Shown piece by piece: positions 47,553-58,320 of a DNA stretch of 64,000 nt. Source of the DNA: Duganella sp. BuS-21 (lineage in GTDB: Bacteria > Pseudomonadota > Gammaproteobacteria > Burkholderiales > Burkholderiaceae_D); the NCBI GenBank assembly GCA_041874725.1, contig CP097466.1, forward strand, positions 1,364,001 to 1,428,000, given 5' to 3'. The notes below the pieces were generated by a model that was not told where the DNA came from, did no database searches, and saw nothing but the letters and a program-made list of their open reading frames with translations. The stretch's first letter is position 1; each line of letters begins with the position of its first letter. The translations under genes were made by a program, and so were the position numbers.

Positions 47553-47786
47553 TTACGCGCTGGCAATACGTGGTTGCCTGCTGTGCGGGATCGGAACAGG
47601 CAGCTTGTCTTCGCGCAGCGTTGCTATTGTTGCGATGAGCGCTGCGCGTGCATTGGCAATTGCTTCTTCGACGGTTTCTCCATCCGACATGCAACCCCAA
47701 AAATCAGTGTAGCGGACCAGATAGCCTCCACCTTCCTCTGCCGTCAGTTGGCGTATCTCGTAGGGATAGTCGTCTACCTTGTCCAT
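47553..47786 (-). CDS. hicB: HicB family antitoxin
   Basis: A 77-aa antitoxin with the HicB partial RNase-H-like fold: YEIRQLTAEEGGGYLVRYTD, FWGCMSDGETVEEAIANAR and AALIATIATLRE. It should bind and neutralise HicA and probably repress the operon. It has no extra C-terminal ribbon-helix-helix domain, so the DNA-binding mode is not obvious. It starts one base after the hicA stop. Convergent with the crotonase gene, 9 bases away. Confidence 0.9.
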   Translation of the reverse strand: MDKVDDYPYEIRQLTAEEGGGYLVRYTDFWGCMSDGETVEEAIANARAALIATIATLREDKLPVPIPHSRQPRIASA

Positions 47787-47787
47787 G

Positions 47788-48012
47788 TCAGCATTCCTCT
47801 ACAAACAATATGAATTCTTTGACGTAAATTGGCTTGATGATGCCATGATCGGGCACTGACAGCCTCTCACCGTCCGTGCGTTTGAATATGCAGTGGCTTC
47901 CCTTCTTTTGCCAAGTGATGTCGTGCCGCTTGGCGATAGTCTTCATATCACGCAGACGCCAATTGTTAGGATTGGCGGACATGGCGGCAAATAGCTTTTC
48001 CGATGTGTTCAT
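47788..48012 (-). CDS. hicA: HicA family mRNA interferase toxin
   Basis: A 74-aa double-stranded-RNA-binding-like toxin. The catalytic histidine is in KKGSHCIFKRTDGERLSVP, followed by DHGIIKPIYVKEFI. The start was set at ATG 48012 (MNTSEKLFAAM); the upstream ATG at 48045 would add 11 residues, and neither has a strong ribosome binding site. It precedes hicB, the usual order. It shares the ~300-base upstream region with the divergent thi operon and its riboswitch. Confidence 0.85.
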   Translation of the reverse strand: MNTSEKLFAAMSANPNNWRLRDMKTIAKRHDITWQKKGSHCIFKRTDGERLSVPDHGIIKPIYVKEFILFVEEC

Positions 48013-48042
48013 CGTATGGCGTTCGATAGGGCGGGTCAAGCT

Positions 48043-48068
48043 CATCAGAACCGGTTTTTCTGCTGATG
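48043..48068. promoter_or_regulatory. Candidate operator upstream of hicAB
   Basis: CATCAG and CTGATG are inverted around an AACCGGTT palindrome, 31 bases upstream of the hicA start. TA antitoxins often bind such repeats. It could be the HicB (or HicAB) binding site; this is inference. Confidence 0.4.
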
Positions 48069-48092
48069 GTGTTGTGCTCGCTCAGAAGATCG

Positions 48093-48122
48093 TTGTCGGA
48101 TTGGGAAAGACGGGCGTATAAT
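48093..48122 (+). promoter_or_regulatory. Sigma-70 promoter of the thi operon
   Basis: TTGTCG (48093-48098) and a perfect TATAAT (48117-48122), 18 bases apart, lie just upstream of the TPP riboswitch. Transcription would start about 12 bases before the aptamer. Confidence 0.7.
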
Positions 48123-48142
48123 CGGCGCGCTGCCGCAAGGTG

Positions 48143-50203
<2,061 letters not shown>

Positions 50204-50209
50204 TCGATC

Positions 50210-50413
50210 ATGATCGAGATTGAGTTGAATGGGGCGCCGCGCCAGGTGCCGTCGCAGCAGACGCTGGATCAGTTGATCGATGCGCTGGAGTTGACGGGGC
50301 AGGCGCTGGCGCTGGCGGTCAACCGCAGCGTGGTGCCGCGGCAGCAGTGGCCGGGGCGGGTGCTGCAGGCGCAGGACAAAGTGGATATCGTGCGCGCGAT
50401 TGGCGGCGGTTAA
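50210..50413 (+). CDS. thiS: Sulfur carrier protein ThiS
   Basis: A 67-aa ubiquitin-like sulfur carrier ending in the required Gly-Gly (RAIGGG). The C-terminal glycine is adenylated and thiocarboxylated to supply sulfur for the thiazole. It starts 6 bases after thiC and ends 13 bases before thiG. The gene for the glycine oxidase ThiO, often between thiC and thiS in this group, is absent here. Confidence 0.95.
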   Translation: MIEIELNGAPRQVPSQQTLDQLIDALELTGQALALAVNRSVVPRQQWPGRVLQAQDKVDIVRAIGGG

Positions 50414-50426
50414 ATCGGAGACGGAA

Positions 50427-51206
50427 ATGAGTGACGTATTAAAAATCGCAGGCAAGGAATATCGTTCGCGCCTGCTGGTGGGAAGTGGGAAGTACAAAGA
50501 TCTGCAGCAGACGCGCGAGGCCACCGATGCGGCCGAAGCGGAGATTATTACGGTGGCGATCCGTCGCGTGAATATCGGCCAGGATCCGAAGGCGCCGAGT
50601 TTGCTCGATGTGCTGCCGCCTTCGCAGTATACGATCCTGCCGAATACCGCCGGCTGCTATACGGCCAAAGACGCCGTCTACACGTTGCAGATGGCGCGCG
50701 AGCTGCTCAACGGCCATACGCTGGTGAAGCTGGAGGTGCTCGGCGACGAGAAGACCTTGTTCCCCAATATGCCGGAGACGCTGGTCGCCGCCCGCGCGCT
50801 GGTCAAGGATGGTTTCGATGTGATGGTCTATTGCAGCGATGATCCGATCCAGGCGCGCATGCTGGAGGATATCGGCTGCGTGGCGGTGATGCCGCTGGCT
50901 TCCCTGATCGGTTCCGGCATGGGCATTCTGAATCCATGGAACCTGTCGCTGATTATCGAGCAGGCCAAGGTGCCGGTGCTGGTCGATGCCGGCGTGGGCA
51001 CGGCGTCCGATGCGGCCATCGCCATGGAGCTCGGTTGCGATGGTGTGTTGATGAACACCGCCATCGCCGGGGCGCAGGATCCGGTGCGCATGGCACGCGC
51101 CATGAAGCTGGGCGTGCAGGCCGGGCGCGAGGCTTATCTGGCCGGGCGTATTCCGCGCAAGTTCGCGGCGTCGCCGTCGTCGCCGATGGCGGGCCGGCTG
51201 GCATGA
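50427..51206 (+). CDS. thiG: Thiazole synthase ThiG
   Basis: A 259-aa TIM-barrel enzyme that forms the thiazole phosphate from deoxyxylulose phosphate, dehydroglycine and ThiS-thiocarboxylate. It has [28 protein letters not shown], the Schiff-base lysine in LVKLEVLGD, and [15 protein letters not shown] with [15 protein letters not shown]. The start was set at ATG 50427 (MSDVLKIAG). It overlaps thiD by 4 bases (ATGA). Confidence 0.97.
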   Translation: MSDVLKIAGKEYRSRLLVGSGKYKDLQQTREATDAAEAEIITVAIRRVNIGQDPKAPSLLDVLPPSQYTILPNTAGCYTAKDAVYTLQMARELLNGHTLVKLEVLGDEKTLFPNMPETLVAARALVKDGFDVMVYCSDDPIQARMLEDIGCVAVMPLASLIGSGMGILNPWNLSLIIEQAKVPVLVDAGVGTASDAAIAMELGCDGVLMNTAIAGAQDPVRMARAMKLGVQAGREAYLAGRIPRKFAASPSSPMAGRLA

Positions 51207-51988
51207 CGATCGGCACGCGACCGTGCGTGCTGGTGTTCGCCGGGCTTGATCCGTCCGGCGGCGCCGGGCTGTCGGCCGATCTGCAGGCGCTGGCCGGGCA
51301 GGGCGTGCATGCGCTCACGGTCTGCACGGGGTTGACGGTGCAGGACAACGACCGCGTCTTCGGCGTGCAGCCGGTGGAGGCGGAGTTGGTGCTGCGCCAG
51401 GCGCAGGCCTTGATCGACAAGATCGCCATCAGTGCGGTGAAGATCGGGATCACCGGCAGCGCGGCCAATGCGCTGGCGATTGCGCAGGTCATTGCGCGCC
51501 TGCGCGCGCGTTGGCCGGAGCTGCCGGTGGTGCTTGATCCGGTGCTGGCCAGCGGTCATGGCGATCTGTTGTCGCGCGATGACGCGGCGCTGGCGCTGGC
51601 GCCGCTACTGCCGCTGGCGACCGTTGTCACGCCCAACGGGCCGGAGGCGCAGGCCTTGACCGACGCCACGCTGCCGGACGCGCAGGCGCAGCTTCTGCGC
51701 GCGCGCGGCTGCCGCCACGTTCTCATCACGGGCGGCCACGACGACGGCGACGACGTCGTCAACCGCTGGTACGGCCCCGGCGCGGCGCCGCCGTCGCGCG
51801 CCTGGCGCTGGGCGCGGCTGGTGGGCGAGTTTCATGGCAGCGGTTGCACGCTGGCCTCCGCCATCGCCGGCCAACTGGCGCTGGGGCTGCCGACCGCCGT
51901 CGCGCTGGAGTACGCCCAGCACTACACCTATCACGCGCTGCGCGATGCCTACGCCATTGCCGCCGGCCAGCGTATTCCGCTGCGCTAA
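51203..51988 (+). CDS. thiD: Hydroxymethylpyrimidine/phosphomethylpyrimidine kinase
   Basis: A 261-aa ribokinase-fold kinase that phosphorylates HMP and HMP-P. It has [19 protein letters not shown] at the N-terminus, [15 protein letters not shown], and the catalytic anion hole with Asp/Gly in [13 protein letters not shown]. The start at ATG 51203 overlaps the thiG stop, which gives translational coupling. Its position between thiG and thiE is one of several arrangements in this order. Confidence 0.96.
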   Translation: MTIGTRPCVLVFAGLDPSGGAGLSADLQALAGQGVHALTVCTGLTVQDNDRVFGVQPVEAELVLRQAQALIDKIAISAVKIGITGSAANALAIAQVIARLRARWPELPVVLDPVLASGHGDLLSRDDAALALAPLLPLATVVTPNGPEAQALTDATLPDAQAQLLRARGCRHVLITGGHDDGDDVVNRWYGPGAAPPSRAWRWARLVGEFHGSGCTLASAIAGQLALGLPTAVALEYAQHYTYHALRDAYAIAAGQRIPLR

Positions 51989-52001
51989 CCAAGGAAAAAT
52001 C

Positions 52002-52619
52002 ATGCAAGGACTCTACCTCGTCACCCCCAACTGGGACGATACCAGCCGCCTGCTGCAATTGAGCGAGCAGGCCATGCTGGCCGTTCCCATCGCGCTGCTG
52101 CAATACCGCCACAAGGAAGCCGGCCCCGTGCTGCGCCAGGAGCAGGCCACGGCGCTGCTGGCCTTGTGCCGCCGCCACCGCGTGCCGTTCATCATTAACG
52201 ACCACGTCGATCTGTGCACCGAGCTCGATGCCGACGGCGTCCACCTCGGCGGTACCGACGCCGAAGTGGCCCAGGTGCGCGCCCGCCTCGGCAAGAACAA
52301 GATTATCGGCGCCTCCTGCTACGGCGACATGCCGCGCGCGTTGAGCGCGCAGGAGGCCGGCGCCAGCTACGTCGCTTTCGGCGGCTTCTACCCGTCGCGT
52401 GTGAAAAAGTATGCGGTCACCACGCAGCCGGCCATCCTCGATCAGGCGCGCGACGTGATCCGCGTGCCGACCGTGGTGATCGGCGGCATGACGCCGGAAA
52501 ATGCCGCGCCGCTGGTGGCGCGCGGCGCCAGCATGGTGGCGGCCATCAGCAGCGTCTATCAAGCTGAAAGTGTGGCACAGGCGGTCGGTCGATTCCAATC
52601 GCTTTTCGCGCAGCAATAA
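52002..52619 (+). CDS. thiE: Thiamine-phosphate synthase ThiE
   Basis: A 205-aa TIM-barrel enzyme that joins HMP-PP and thiazole-P to thiamine phosphate. It has QYRHKEA, FIINDHVDLCTELDADGVHL, GASCYGD, the phosphate loop VVIGGMTPENAAP and the closing AISSVYQA. AAGGAA lies 7 bases before the start. It is the last gene of the thi operon; a promoter for the next gene follows directly. Confidence 0.95.
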   Translation: MQGLYLVTPNWDDTSRLLQLSEQAMLAVPIALLQYRHKEAGPVLRQEQATALLALCRRHRVPFIINDHVDLCTELDADGVHLGGTDAEVAQVRARLGKNKIIGASCYGDMPRALSAQEAGASYVAFGGFYPSRVKKYAVTTQPAILDQARDVIRVPTVVIGGMTPENAAPLVARGASMVAAISSVYQAESVAQAVGRFQSLFAQQ

Positions 52620-52625
52620 AATCGC

Positions 52626-52656
52626 TTGAAGTGTGGGGGGATTTCGGTCATATAAT
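52626..52656 (+). promoter_or_regulatory. Candidate promoter of the ANTAR response regulator
   Basis: A perfect TATAAT (52651-52656) lies 32 bases before the gene, with TTGAAG (52626-52631) 19 bases upstream of it. The spacing is slightly long. It separates the regulator from the thi operon. Confidence 0.45.
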
Positions 52657-52688
52657 GGGGCGTTAGTATTACCCTAAGGTTTCCGCCC

Positions 52689-53321
52689 ATGACTGCATCT
52701 ACCCCCGCGCCGAAGCGCCTGATTCTCATCGTCGACGACGATCCTTTGCTGCTCGACTTCCTCGGTGAAGTACTGGGCCATGCCGGTTACGACGTCGTCA
52801 AGGCGTGTTCCGCCGAACAAGCGCTGCAAGCCATCGCCCAGCGCGAGCCGGACCTGGCCCTGCTGGATATCCACATGCCCGGCATGAACGGTCTGGAACT
52901 GGCCAAGCAGCTGCACGCCACCAGTTCGGTGCCGTTCATGTTCCTGTCCGGCCGTGGCGACGCCGACGCCGGCAAGCAGGCTGCTTCCTACGGCGCGGTC
53001 GGCTTCCTGGTCAAGCCGGTCGATGAGACTCACCTGATGCCGGCGTTTGCCGCCGGCCTGGCGCGCGCCGACGAAATCCGCCAGCTGCGCCGTACCGAGC
53101 TCAACCTCAACGCCGCGCTGGCCGCCGGCCGCGAAACCAGCCTGGCCGTGGGCTTGTTAATGTGCAAATTCCAGACCGACCGCAACACCGCGTTCGAGGT
53201 GTTGCGCGACCATGCGCGCTCAAACCGCCGCAAGGTCAACGAGGTGGCCGACCAGTTGCTGGCTGCCGAGGAAACATTGAACAGCTTGCATACCGCCTTC
53301 AGCAACCGTCTGAAAAAGTAA
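52689..53321 (+). CDS. Response regulator with ANTAR RNA-binding domain
   Basis: A 210-aa protein. The receiver domain has the acidic pair in LIVDDDPLL, the phospho-acceptor Asp60 in LALLDIHMPG, Ser/Thr at FLSGRG and Lys in LVKPVDE. The C-terminal region (~140-200) is an ANTAR domain: AVGLLMCKFQTDRNTAFEVL and NRRKVNEVADQLL. Phosphorylated ANTAR regulators prevent termination by binding paired hexanucleotide-loop hairpins in target mRNA leaders. No histidine kinase is adjacent. The target is not apparent nearby. Confidence 0.92.
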   Translation: MTASTPAPKRLILIVDDDPLLLDFLGEVLGHAGYDVVKACSAEQALQAIAQREPDLALLDIHMPGMNGLELAKQLHATSSVPFMFLSGRGDADAGKQAASYGAVGFLVKPVDETHLMPAFAAGLARADEIRQLRRTELNLNAALAAGRETSLAVGLLMCKFQTDRNTAFEVLRDHARSNRRKVNEVADQLLAAEETLNSLHTAFSNRLKK

Positions 53322-53523
53322 ACGGAGGCGGTAATTCCCCTTGCTCTAAATCATTTCTGATATACACTATCGTCTGAGCGGCGGATCAGGTATCCGCCCG
53401 CCTTATCAGCGGCAGCGCCCAAAACTGCATCTGCCGCGTCACTGGCCGCCTGCACCCTGCGCCACGCCCCACATTTCGGCCCAACTCCGCCGAGCTTGCA
53501 TTTAGCTTCCAGCGGAGACCGAT

Positions 53524-53976
53524 ATGACCAATGATTTGCCTACCAGTACCTTTCGCCCATTTACCGAAAACAGCGGTGGCGCCATCGGCTTTTCGATTTT
53601 TGCATCCGCCCCGCGCGTGCTGCATGTCGATAGCGACCACGATGCGGCGCTGGTGCTGGCCGCGCTGCTGGTGCCGGAAACCCAGGTGACCCATGTGCCG
53701 ACCCTGGCAGCAGCGCAGGAGCTGCTGCAAAAAGAGAAATTCGCGCTGGTGGTGCTGGACCCGGATCTGCCCGACGGCGATGGCCTCGACTTGCTGGCCG
53801 AGCTGCGCCGCGCACAGGCCGACGCCCGCGTGCTGATGTACTCGGCCCGCCATCCCGAGCAGCACCAGGCCGGCAACGCTTTCCTGCCCAAGCCATGGAC
53901 CTCGCCGCGCCAGCTGTGGCGCACTGTGTCGGACCTGTTGGGCGTCGGTCCTGCGATGCCGGTTGAACCCCAATAA
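53524..53976 (+). CDS. Single-domain response regulator receiver
   Basis: A 150-aa protein: a 29-residue N-terminal extension, then a receiver domain with VDSDHD as a substitute acidic cluster, phospho-acceptor Asp79 in LVVLDPDLPDGDG, Ser in MYSARH and Lys in FLPKPW. No output domain follows. It may act as a phosphate sink or through protein contacts. It lies 202 bases after the ANTAR regulator on the same strand, with a GCGGAGA site before its start; a link between the two is possible. Confidence 0.88.
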   Translation: MTNDLPTSTFRPFTENSGGAIGFSIFASAPRVLHVDSDHDAALVLAALLVPETQVTHVPTLAAAQELLQKEKFALVVLDPDLPDGDGLDLLAELRRAQADARVLMYSARHPEQHQAGNAFLPKPWTSPRQLWRTVSDLLGVGPAMPVEPQ

Positions 53977-54088
53977 TCGCAATATTGATAATAAATACTC
54001 GGTGACGCCGGTCCGCGCTTGTTGCGCGCTTGGCTGAGGTGATAGGCTGCATGATTCGCCAGAATCAACTCAATCAGGAAAGAACGGA

Positions 54089-55018
54089 ATGACGTCACCT
54101 ATCAAACTCGCCATCGTCGGCGTGGGCAAAATCGTTTACGACCAACACTTGCCGGCGATTCGCGCCAATGCCGATTACGCGCTGGTGGCCACCGCCAGCC
54201 GCAACAACACCATAGCCAACGTCCCCAGCTTCCCGACCATCGAGGCCATGCTGGCGGCCGATCCGTCCATCGAAGCCGTGTCGCTGTGCATGCCGCCGCA
54301 GTACCGCTACGCCGCCGCGCGCAAGGCGCTGGCCGCCGGCAAGCATGTGTTCATGGAAAAGCCGCCCGGCGCCACCCTGTCGGAAGTGGCCGACCTGGAA
54401 GCCTATGCAGCTGAACAGGGCGTGAGCCTGTTCGCCAGCTGGCACTCGCGCTATGCGCCGGGCGTGCAGCCGGCCAAGGCCCACCTGGCCGCCAACGCGC
54501 CGACCGCGATGCACGTGATCTGGAAGGAAGACGTGCGCCAGTGGCACCCGAACCAGGACTGGATCTGGCAGGCCGGCGGCCTGGGCGTGTTCGATCCGGG
54601 CATCAACGCGCTGTCCATCGTCACCGAGATCCTGCCGTCGGCCGTGTTCCTGACCAAGGCCGCGCTGGAGTTCCCGGAAAACCGCGACGCGCCGATCGGT
54701 GCCGACCTGCATTTCCAGGACGCCGGCGGCGTCAAGGTGCATGCGGAATTCGACTGGCGCCAGACCGGCAAGCAAAGCTGGGACATCATCGTCACCACCG
54801 CCAAGGGCGAGCTGCGCCTGGCCGATGGCGGCGCGCGCCTGTGGATCGACGGCGCCGAGCAGGCGCTGGAGAAAGAGGCCGAGTATCCGTCGTTGTACCA
54901 GCGTTTCGCCGAGATCGTCCGCGCCGGCAAGTCCGACGTCGACGTGGCGCCGCTGCGCCATGTGGCCGACGCTTTCATGCTGGGGAAACGTCAAGTGGTC
55001 GACGCGTTCCACGATTGA
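54089..55018 (+). CDS. Gfo/Idh/MocA oxidoreductase, D-galactose 1-dehydrogenase-like
   Basis: A 309-aa NAD(P)-dependent sugar dehydrogenase. The N-terminal Rossmann motif reads AIVGVGKIVYDQHLPAI, the EKP motif is FMEKPPGATLSEV and the catalytic region has WQAGGLGVFDPGINALSI. This form, including KIVYDQHLPAI, matches D-galactose 1-dehydrogenases and related L-arabinose dehydrogenases. It should give a galactonolactone for an oxidative galactose pathway, but no other pathway gene is adjacent. AGGAAAG precedes the start. Confidence 0.88.
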   Translation: MTSPIKLAIVGVGKIVYDQHLPAIRANADYALVATASRNNTIANVPSFPTIEAMLAADPSIEAVSLCMPPQYRYAAARKALAAGKHVFMEKPPGATLSEVADLEAYAAEQGVSLFASWHSRYAPGVQPAKAHLAANAPTAMHVIWKEDVRQWHPNQDWIWQAGGLGVFDPGINALSIVTEILPSAVFLTKAALEFPENRDAPIGADLHFQDAGGVKVHAEFDWRQTGKQSWDIIVTTAKGELRLADGGARLWIDGAEQALEKEAEYPSLYQRFAEIVRAGKSDVDVAPLRHVADAFMLGKRQVVDAFHD

Positions 55019-55055
55019 TTTTGTTATCATGATGTTCCAACGCGAAAGGAACATC

Positions 55056-56162
55056 ATGAAAACCAAAGCAGCCGTTGCCTGGCAAGCGGGCAAGCCCCTG
55101 ACGATTGAAGAAGTCGAATTGGGCGGCCCGCGCGAAGGCGAAGTGCTGGTCGAAATCAAGGCCACCGGCATCTGCCATACCGATTACTACACCCTGTCCG
55201 GCGCCGATCCTGAAGGGATTTTCCCGGCCATCCTGGGCCACGAGGGCGCAGGCATCGTGGTCGATGTCGGTCCCGGCGTCAAATCGCTGAAGAAGGACGA
55301 CCACGTCATTCCGCTGTACACGCCGGAATGCCGCCAGTGCAAATTCTGCCTGTCCCAAAAGACCAATCTGTGCCAGTCGATCCGCTCGACCCAGGGCCGT
55401 GGCCTGATGCCGGATGCCACCAGCCGCTTCTCGATCGACGGCAAGCCGATCTACCACTACATGGGCACCTCCACCTTCTCCAACTACATCGTGGTGCCGG
55501 AGATTGCGCTGGCCAAGATTCGCGAAGACGCGCCGTTCGATAAAGTTTGCTACATCGGTTGCGGCGTCACCACCGGCGTCGGCGCCGTGCTGTTCACCGC
55601 CAAGGTGGAAGCGGGCGCCAACGTAGTGGTGTTCGGCCTGGGCGGCATCGGCCTGAACGTGATCCAGGCGGCCAAGATGGTCGGCGCCGACAAGATCATC
55701 GGCGTCGACATCAATCCGGGCCGTGAAGCCATGGCGCGCAAGTTCGGCATGACGCACTTCGTCAATCCGAACGAAGTGGAAAACGTGGTCGACCACATCA
55801 TCCAGCTGACCGACGGCGGCGCCGACTACAGCTTCGAGTGCGTCGGCAACACCACCCTGATGCGCCAGGCGCTGGAGTGCTGCCATAAGGGCTGGGGCAA
55901 ATCGATCATCATCGGCGTGGCGGCAGCCGGGCAGGAGATTTCCACCCGCCCGTTCCAGCTGGTGACGGGACGCGAGTGGAAGGGTTCGGCCTTCGGCGGC
56001 GCGCGCGGCCGCACCGACGTGCCGAAGATCGTCGACTGGTACATGGATGGCAAGCTCAACATCGATGACCTGATTACCCACCGTCTCAAGCTGGAAGACA
56101 TCAACCAGGGCTTCGACCTGATGAAGAGCGGCGAATCGATCCGCTCGGTCGTGCTGTACTAA
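55056..56162 (+). CDS. frmA: S-(hydroxymethyl)glutathione dehydrogenase / class III alcohol dehydrogenase
   Basis: A 368-aa zinc-dependent dehydrogenase that oxidises the formaldehyde-glutathione adduct and can reduce S-nitrosoglutathione. Catalytic zinc ligands are in GICHTDYYTLSG and GHEGAGIV; the structural zinc Cys set is CRQCKFCLSQKTNLC. The Rossmann motif is VFGLGGIGLNVIQA. The start was set at ATG 55056 (MKTKAAVAWQAG) with AAAGGA 6 bases upstream. The usual partner, S-formylglutathione hydrolase, is not next to it. Confidence 0.95.
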   Translation: MKTKAAVAWQAGKPLTIEEVELGGPREGEVLVEIKATGICHTDYYTLSGADPEGIFPAILGHEGAGIVVDVGPGVKSLKKDDHVIPLYTPECRQCKFCLSQKTNLCQSIRSTQGRGLMPDATSRFSIDGKPIYHYMGTSTFSNYIVVPEIALAKIREDAPFDKVCYIGCGVTTGVGAVLFTAKVEAGANVVVFGLGGIGLNVIQAAKMVGADKIIGVDINPGREAMARKFGMTHFVNPNEVENVVDHIIQLTDGGADYSFECVGNTTLMRQALECCHKGWGKSIIIGVAAAGQEISTRPFQLVTGREWKGSAFGGARGRTDVPKIVDWYMDGKLNIDDLITHRLKLEDINQGFDLMKSGESIRSVVLY

Positions 56163-56175
56163 AAGCCTGCCCGCC

Positions 56176-56231
56176 TGGATGTAGAAAAAAAGTTCTAGAC
56201 ATCGCGATCTAGATAATTTATTCTACATCCA
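56176..56231. promoter_or_regulatory. 56-bp dyad upstream of the M56 peptidase gene
   Basis: TGGATGTAGAA (56176-56186) and TTCTACATCCA (56221-56231) are exact inverted repeats. Inside, two TCTAGA sites (56194-56199 and 56208-56213) are symmetric about the same centre. The element ends 18 bases before the gene start. The TGTAG/CTACA half-sites recall BlaI/MecI operators, though their orientation and spacing differ. Confidence 0.6.
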
Positions 56232-56249
56232 ACAATCGGGAGCGCGGCA

Positions 56250-58292
56250 ATGGAATCACAACTCACTACTATGTTGTCGGCACTGGTGCCCGCCACCGGT
56301 TGGGCGCTGTTGCACTTCCTCTGGCAAGGCCTGCTGATCGGCTGGGCCGTGACCTTGGCGATGTATCTGCTGCGCAAGGCGCGTCCGCAAACGCGTTATG
56401 CCGTCGCCTGTGGCGGCCTGCTGTTGTGCGCGGTGTTGCCGCTGTCGGGCATCCTGCTCCAGCTGGCCGAGTCGCGCACCGTCGCCGGCCCCATCATCAA
56501 CGTCTTCAGTGTCGGCGACGGCGCCACCTGGACCTCCGTCCTTACCGAAAGCCGCACCGAAAACACCAGGCTGACCGCGCTGCGCGACTTGCTGCGCCGG
56601 CAACTGCCGTGGATCGTCGGCCTGTGGCTGCTGGGCGCCGCGCTGATGGCGCTGCGGCTGGCGATCGGCCTGAAATGGGTGGCCGATCATACGCGGGTGG
56701 ACGAATACACCAGCAATCCATACTGGCAGCGCCGCTTGTCCGAGCTGGCGCGCCGTTTCGGCATCGACACGCATGTGCGTCTCGGCGTGGCCGACAAACT
56801 CGATAGTCCGATCACCGCCGGCTGCTGGAAGCCGATCGTGCTGGTGCCGGCCGCGCTGGTCACCGGCATGCCGGCCGATTTGCTGGAAGCGCTGCTGGCG
56901 CACGAACTCGCGCACATCAAGCGCAATGACTATCTGGTCAACCTCATACAAAGCGCGATCGAGATCGTGCTGTTCTATCACCCTAGTGTTTGGGCTATAT
57001 CGCGCAGGATACGGATCGAGCGGGAACAAATCGCCGACGACCTGGCAGTGGGTATGCTCGGCCAGCCGCAAAAGCTGGCGCAAGCCCTGTCGCAACTGGA
57101 TCGCTTTCAGTTCGACACTACACAACTAGCCCATGCGGCTCACGGAGGAAATCTCATGTCTCGTATCAAACGCCTGCTGCGTCCCGATGTTGAACCGGTT
57201 AGCTGGAAGATGGCGCTGCCGCTGGCCGGCCTGCTGGCGGCCGGCGCGGTCTTGTATGCCCACGCTGCGCCGCAACTGCCGGAACCACCCGCGCCGCCGC
57301 AACCGCCGGCCCTGATCGAACCGGTCGCGCCGGCGGCGGCGCCTGCGATACCGGCAGCGCCGGCGCGCGCTGCGCAAGCCGCGCCGGTGGCGCCAATCGC
57401 ACCAATTGCACCGATTGCGCCTGTCGCTCTTGTCGCTCCTGTCGCGATGATGGCCGCCGCTGCGCTGCCGCCTGTGCCTGCCGTGCCAGCCACGCCGGCG
57501 CAGCCGGTCCGCGTCAAGTTCGACCACATGACCGTCAACGAAGGCCCGAACCAGCGCAGTGCCTATGCCATCGTCCACGGCAACAAGGAAGCGATCACGG
57601 TATCGGCTTCCACCAAGGACATCCGCAAGGTCTCCGAGCTGCGTGGCGCTGTGAAGGGTGACTTCCTCTGGTTCCGCGACGGCGACAAGACCTACGTGGT
57701 GCAAGACCCGGCAGTCATCGCCCGCATCGACAGCGCCTGGGCACCGGTCGACAGCATCGGCGGCCAGATGGATGCCCAGGGCAAGAAGATGGAAGCACAG
57801 GGCAAGATCATGAACGCCATCGGCGAGCAGATGAACACTGTCGGCCAGCACTACGGCCGCCAGGTCGAGCGCGACATGGATGTGCAACAACGGCAGATGG
57901 AACTGGTGGCGCGCGTCCAGGAAAAAGTCGCCCGCCGCATGGACCTGGCTGCGCGTGAACTGCAGCAGGACAACAGTCCGGAGAAATTGCGCGCCTTCCA
58001 GGAAAAGCTGAACGGCCTGCAGGCTGAAATGGCGCCGCTGCAAAAACAGATGGCCGAGTACCAGCGCGAACTGGCGCCCAAGCTCGCCAAGCTGCACGAG
58101 CAGAACGCGCCGATGAAAGCGTTGCAGCAAAAAATGGCGGAAGCCAGCCGTCCGATGGGCGACCTGAACGTGCGCATGGGGGAACTCAACCTGAAACACA
58201 CAGAGGCCGTGCGTGAAGCCGAGCGCGTGATCAAATCGCTGATGCAAGAAAGCTTACAGAACGGCAAAGCCGTCCCCGCACCATCCGTCTGA
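56250..58292 (+). CDS. M56 family (BlaR1-like) membrane metallopeptidase
   Basis: A 680-aa membrane protein. Helices at about 12-34, 44-70, 119-138 and near 322 surround the cytoplasmic zinc peptidase with HELAHIKRND (H218, E219, H222) and a following HPSVWAISRRIRIEREQIAD. After the last helix come a Pro/Ala-rich linker (~340-420) and a periplasmic region with long Met/Gln-rich coiled coils (MDAQGKKMEAQGKIMNAIG and QPLQKQMAEY-like stretches). It differs from true BlaR1, which ends in a penicillin-binding domain. The expected BlaI-type repressor gene is missing upstream. It may sense an envelope signal and cleave a partner. Confidence 0.9.
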   Translation: MESQLTTMLSALVPATGWALLHFLWQGLLIGWAVTLAMYLLRKARPQTRYAVACGGLLLCAVLPLSGILLQLAESRTVAGPIINVFSVGDGATWTSVLTESRTENTRLTALRDLLRRQLPWIVGLWLLGAALMALRLAIGLKWVADHTRVDEYTSNPYWQRRLSELARRFGIDTHVRLGVADKLDSPITAGCWKPIVLVPAALVTGMPADLLEALLAHELAHIKRNDYLVNLIQSAIEIVLFYHPSVWAISRRIRIEREQIADDLAVGMLGQPQKLAQALSQLDRFQFDTTQLAHAAHGGNLMSRIKRLLRPDVEPVSWKMALPLAGLLAAGAVLYAHAAPQLPEPPAPPQPPALIEPVAPAAAPAIPAAPARAAQAAPVAPIAPIAPIAPVALVAPVAMMAAAALPPVPAVPATPAQPVRVKFDHMTVNEGPNQRSAYAIVHGNKEAITVSASTKDIRKVSELRGAVKGDFLWFRDGDKTYVVQDPAVIARIDSAWAPVDSIGGQMDAQGKKMEAQGKIMNAIGEQMNTVGQHYGRQVERDMDVQQRQMELVARVQEKVARRMDLAARELQQDNSPEKLRAFQEKLNGLQAEMAPLQKQMAEYQRELAPKLAKLHEQNAPMKALQQKMAEASRPMGDLNVRMGELNLKHTEAVREAERVIKSLMQESLQNGKAVPAPSV

Positions 58293-58320
58293 GGATTGAG
58301 CATCCCGGTATAATCACGGG

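Noticed and set aside
57290..57480. Repeat-like Pro/Ala-rich stretch, first taken for a DNA repeat
   Set aside because: It is the in-frame linker of the M56 protein; codons vary and the frame is kept.
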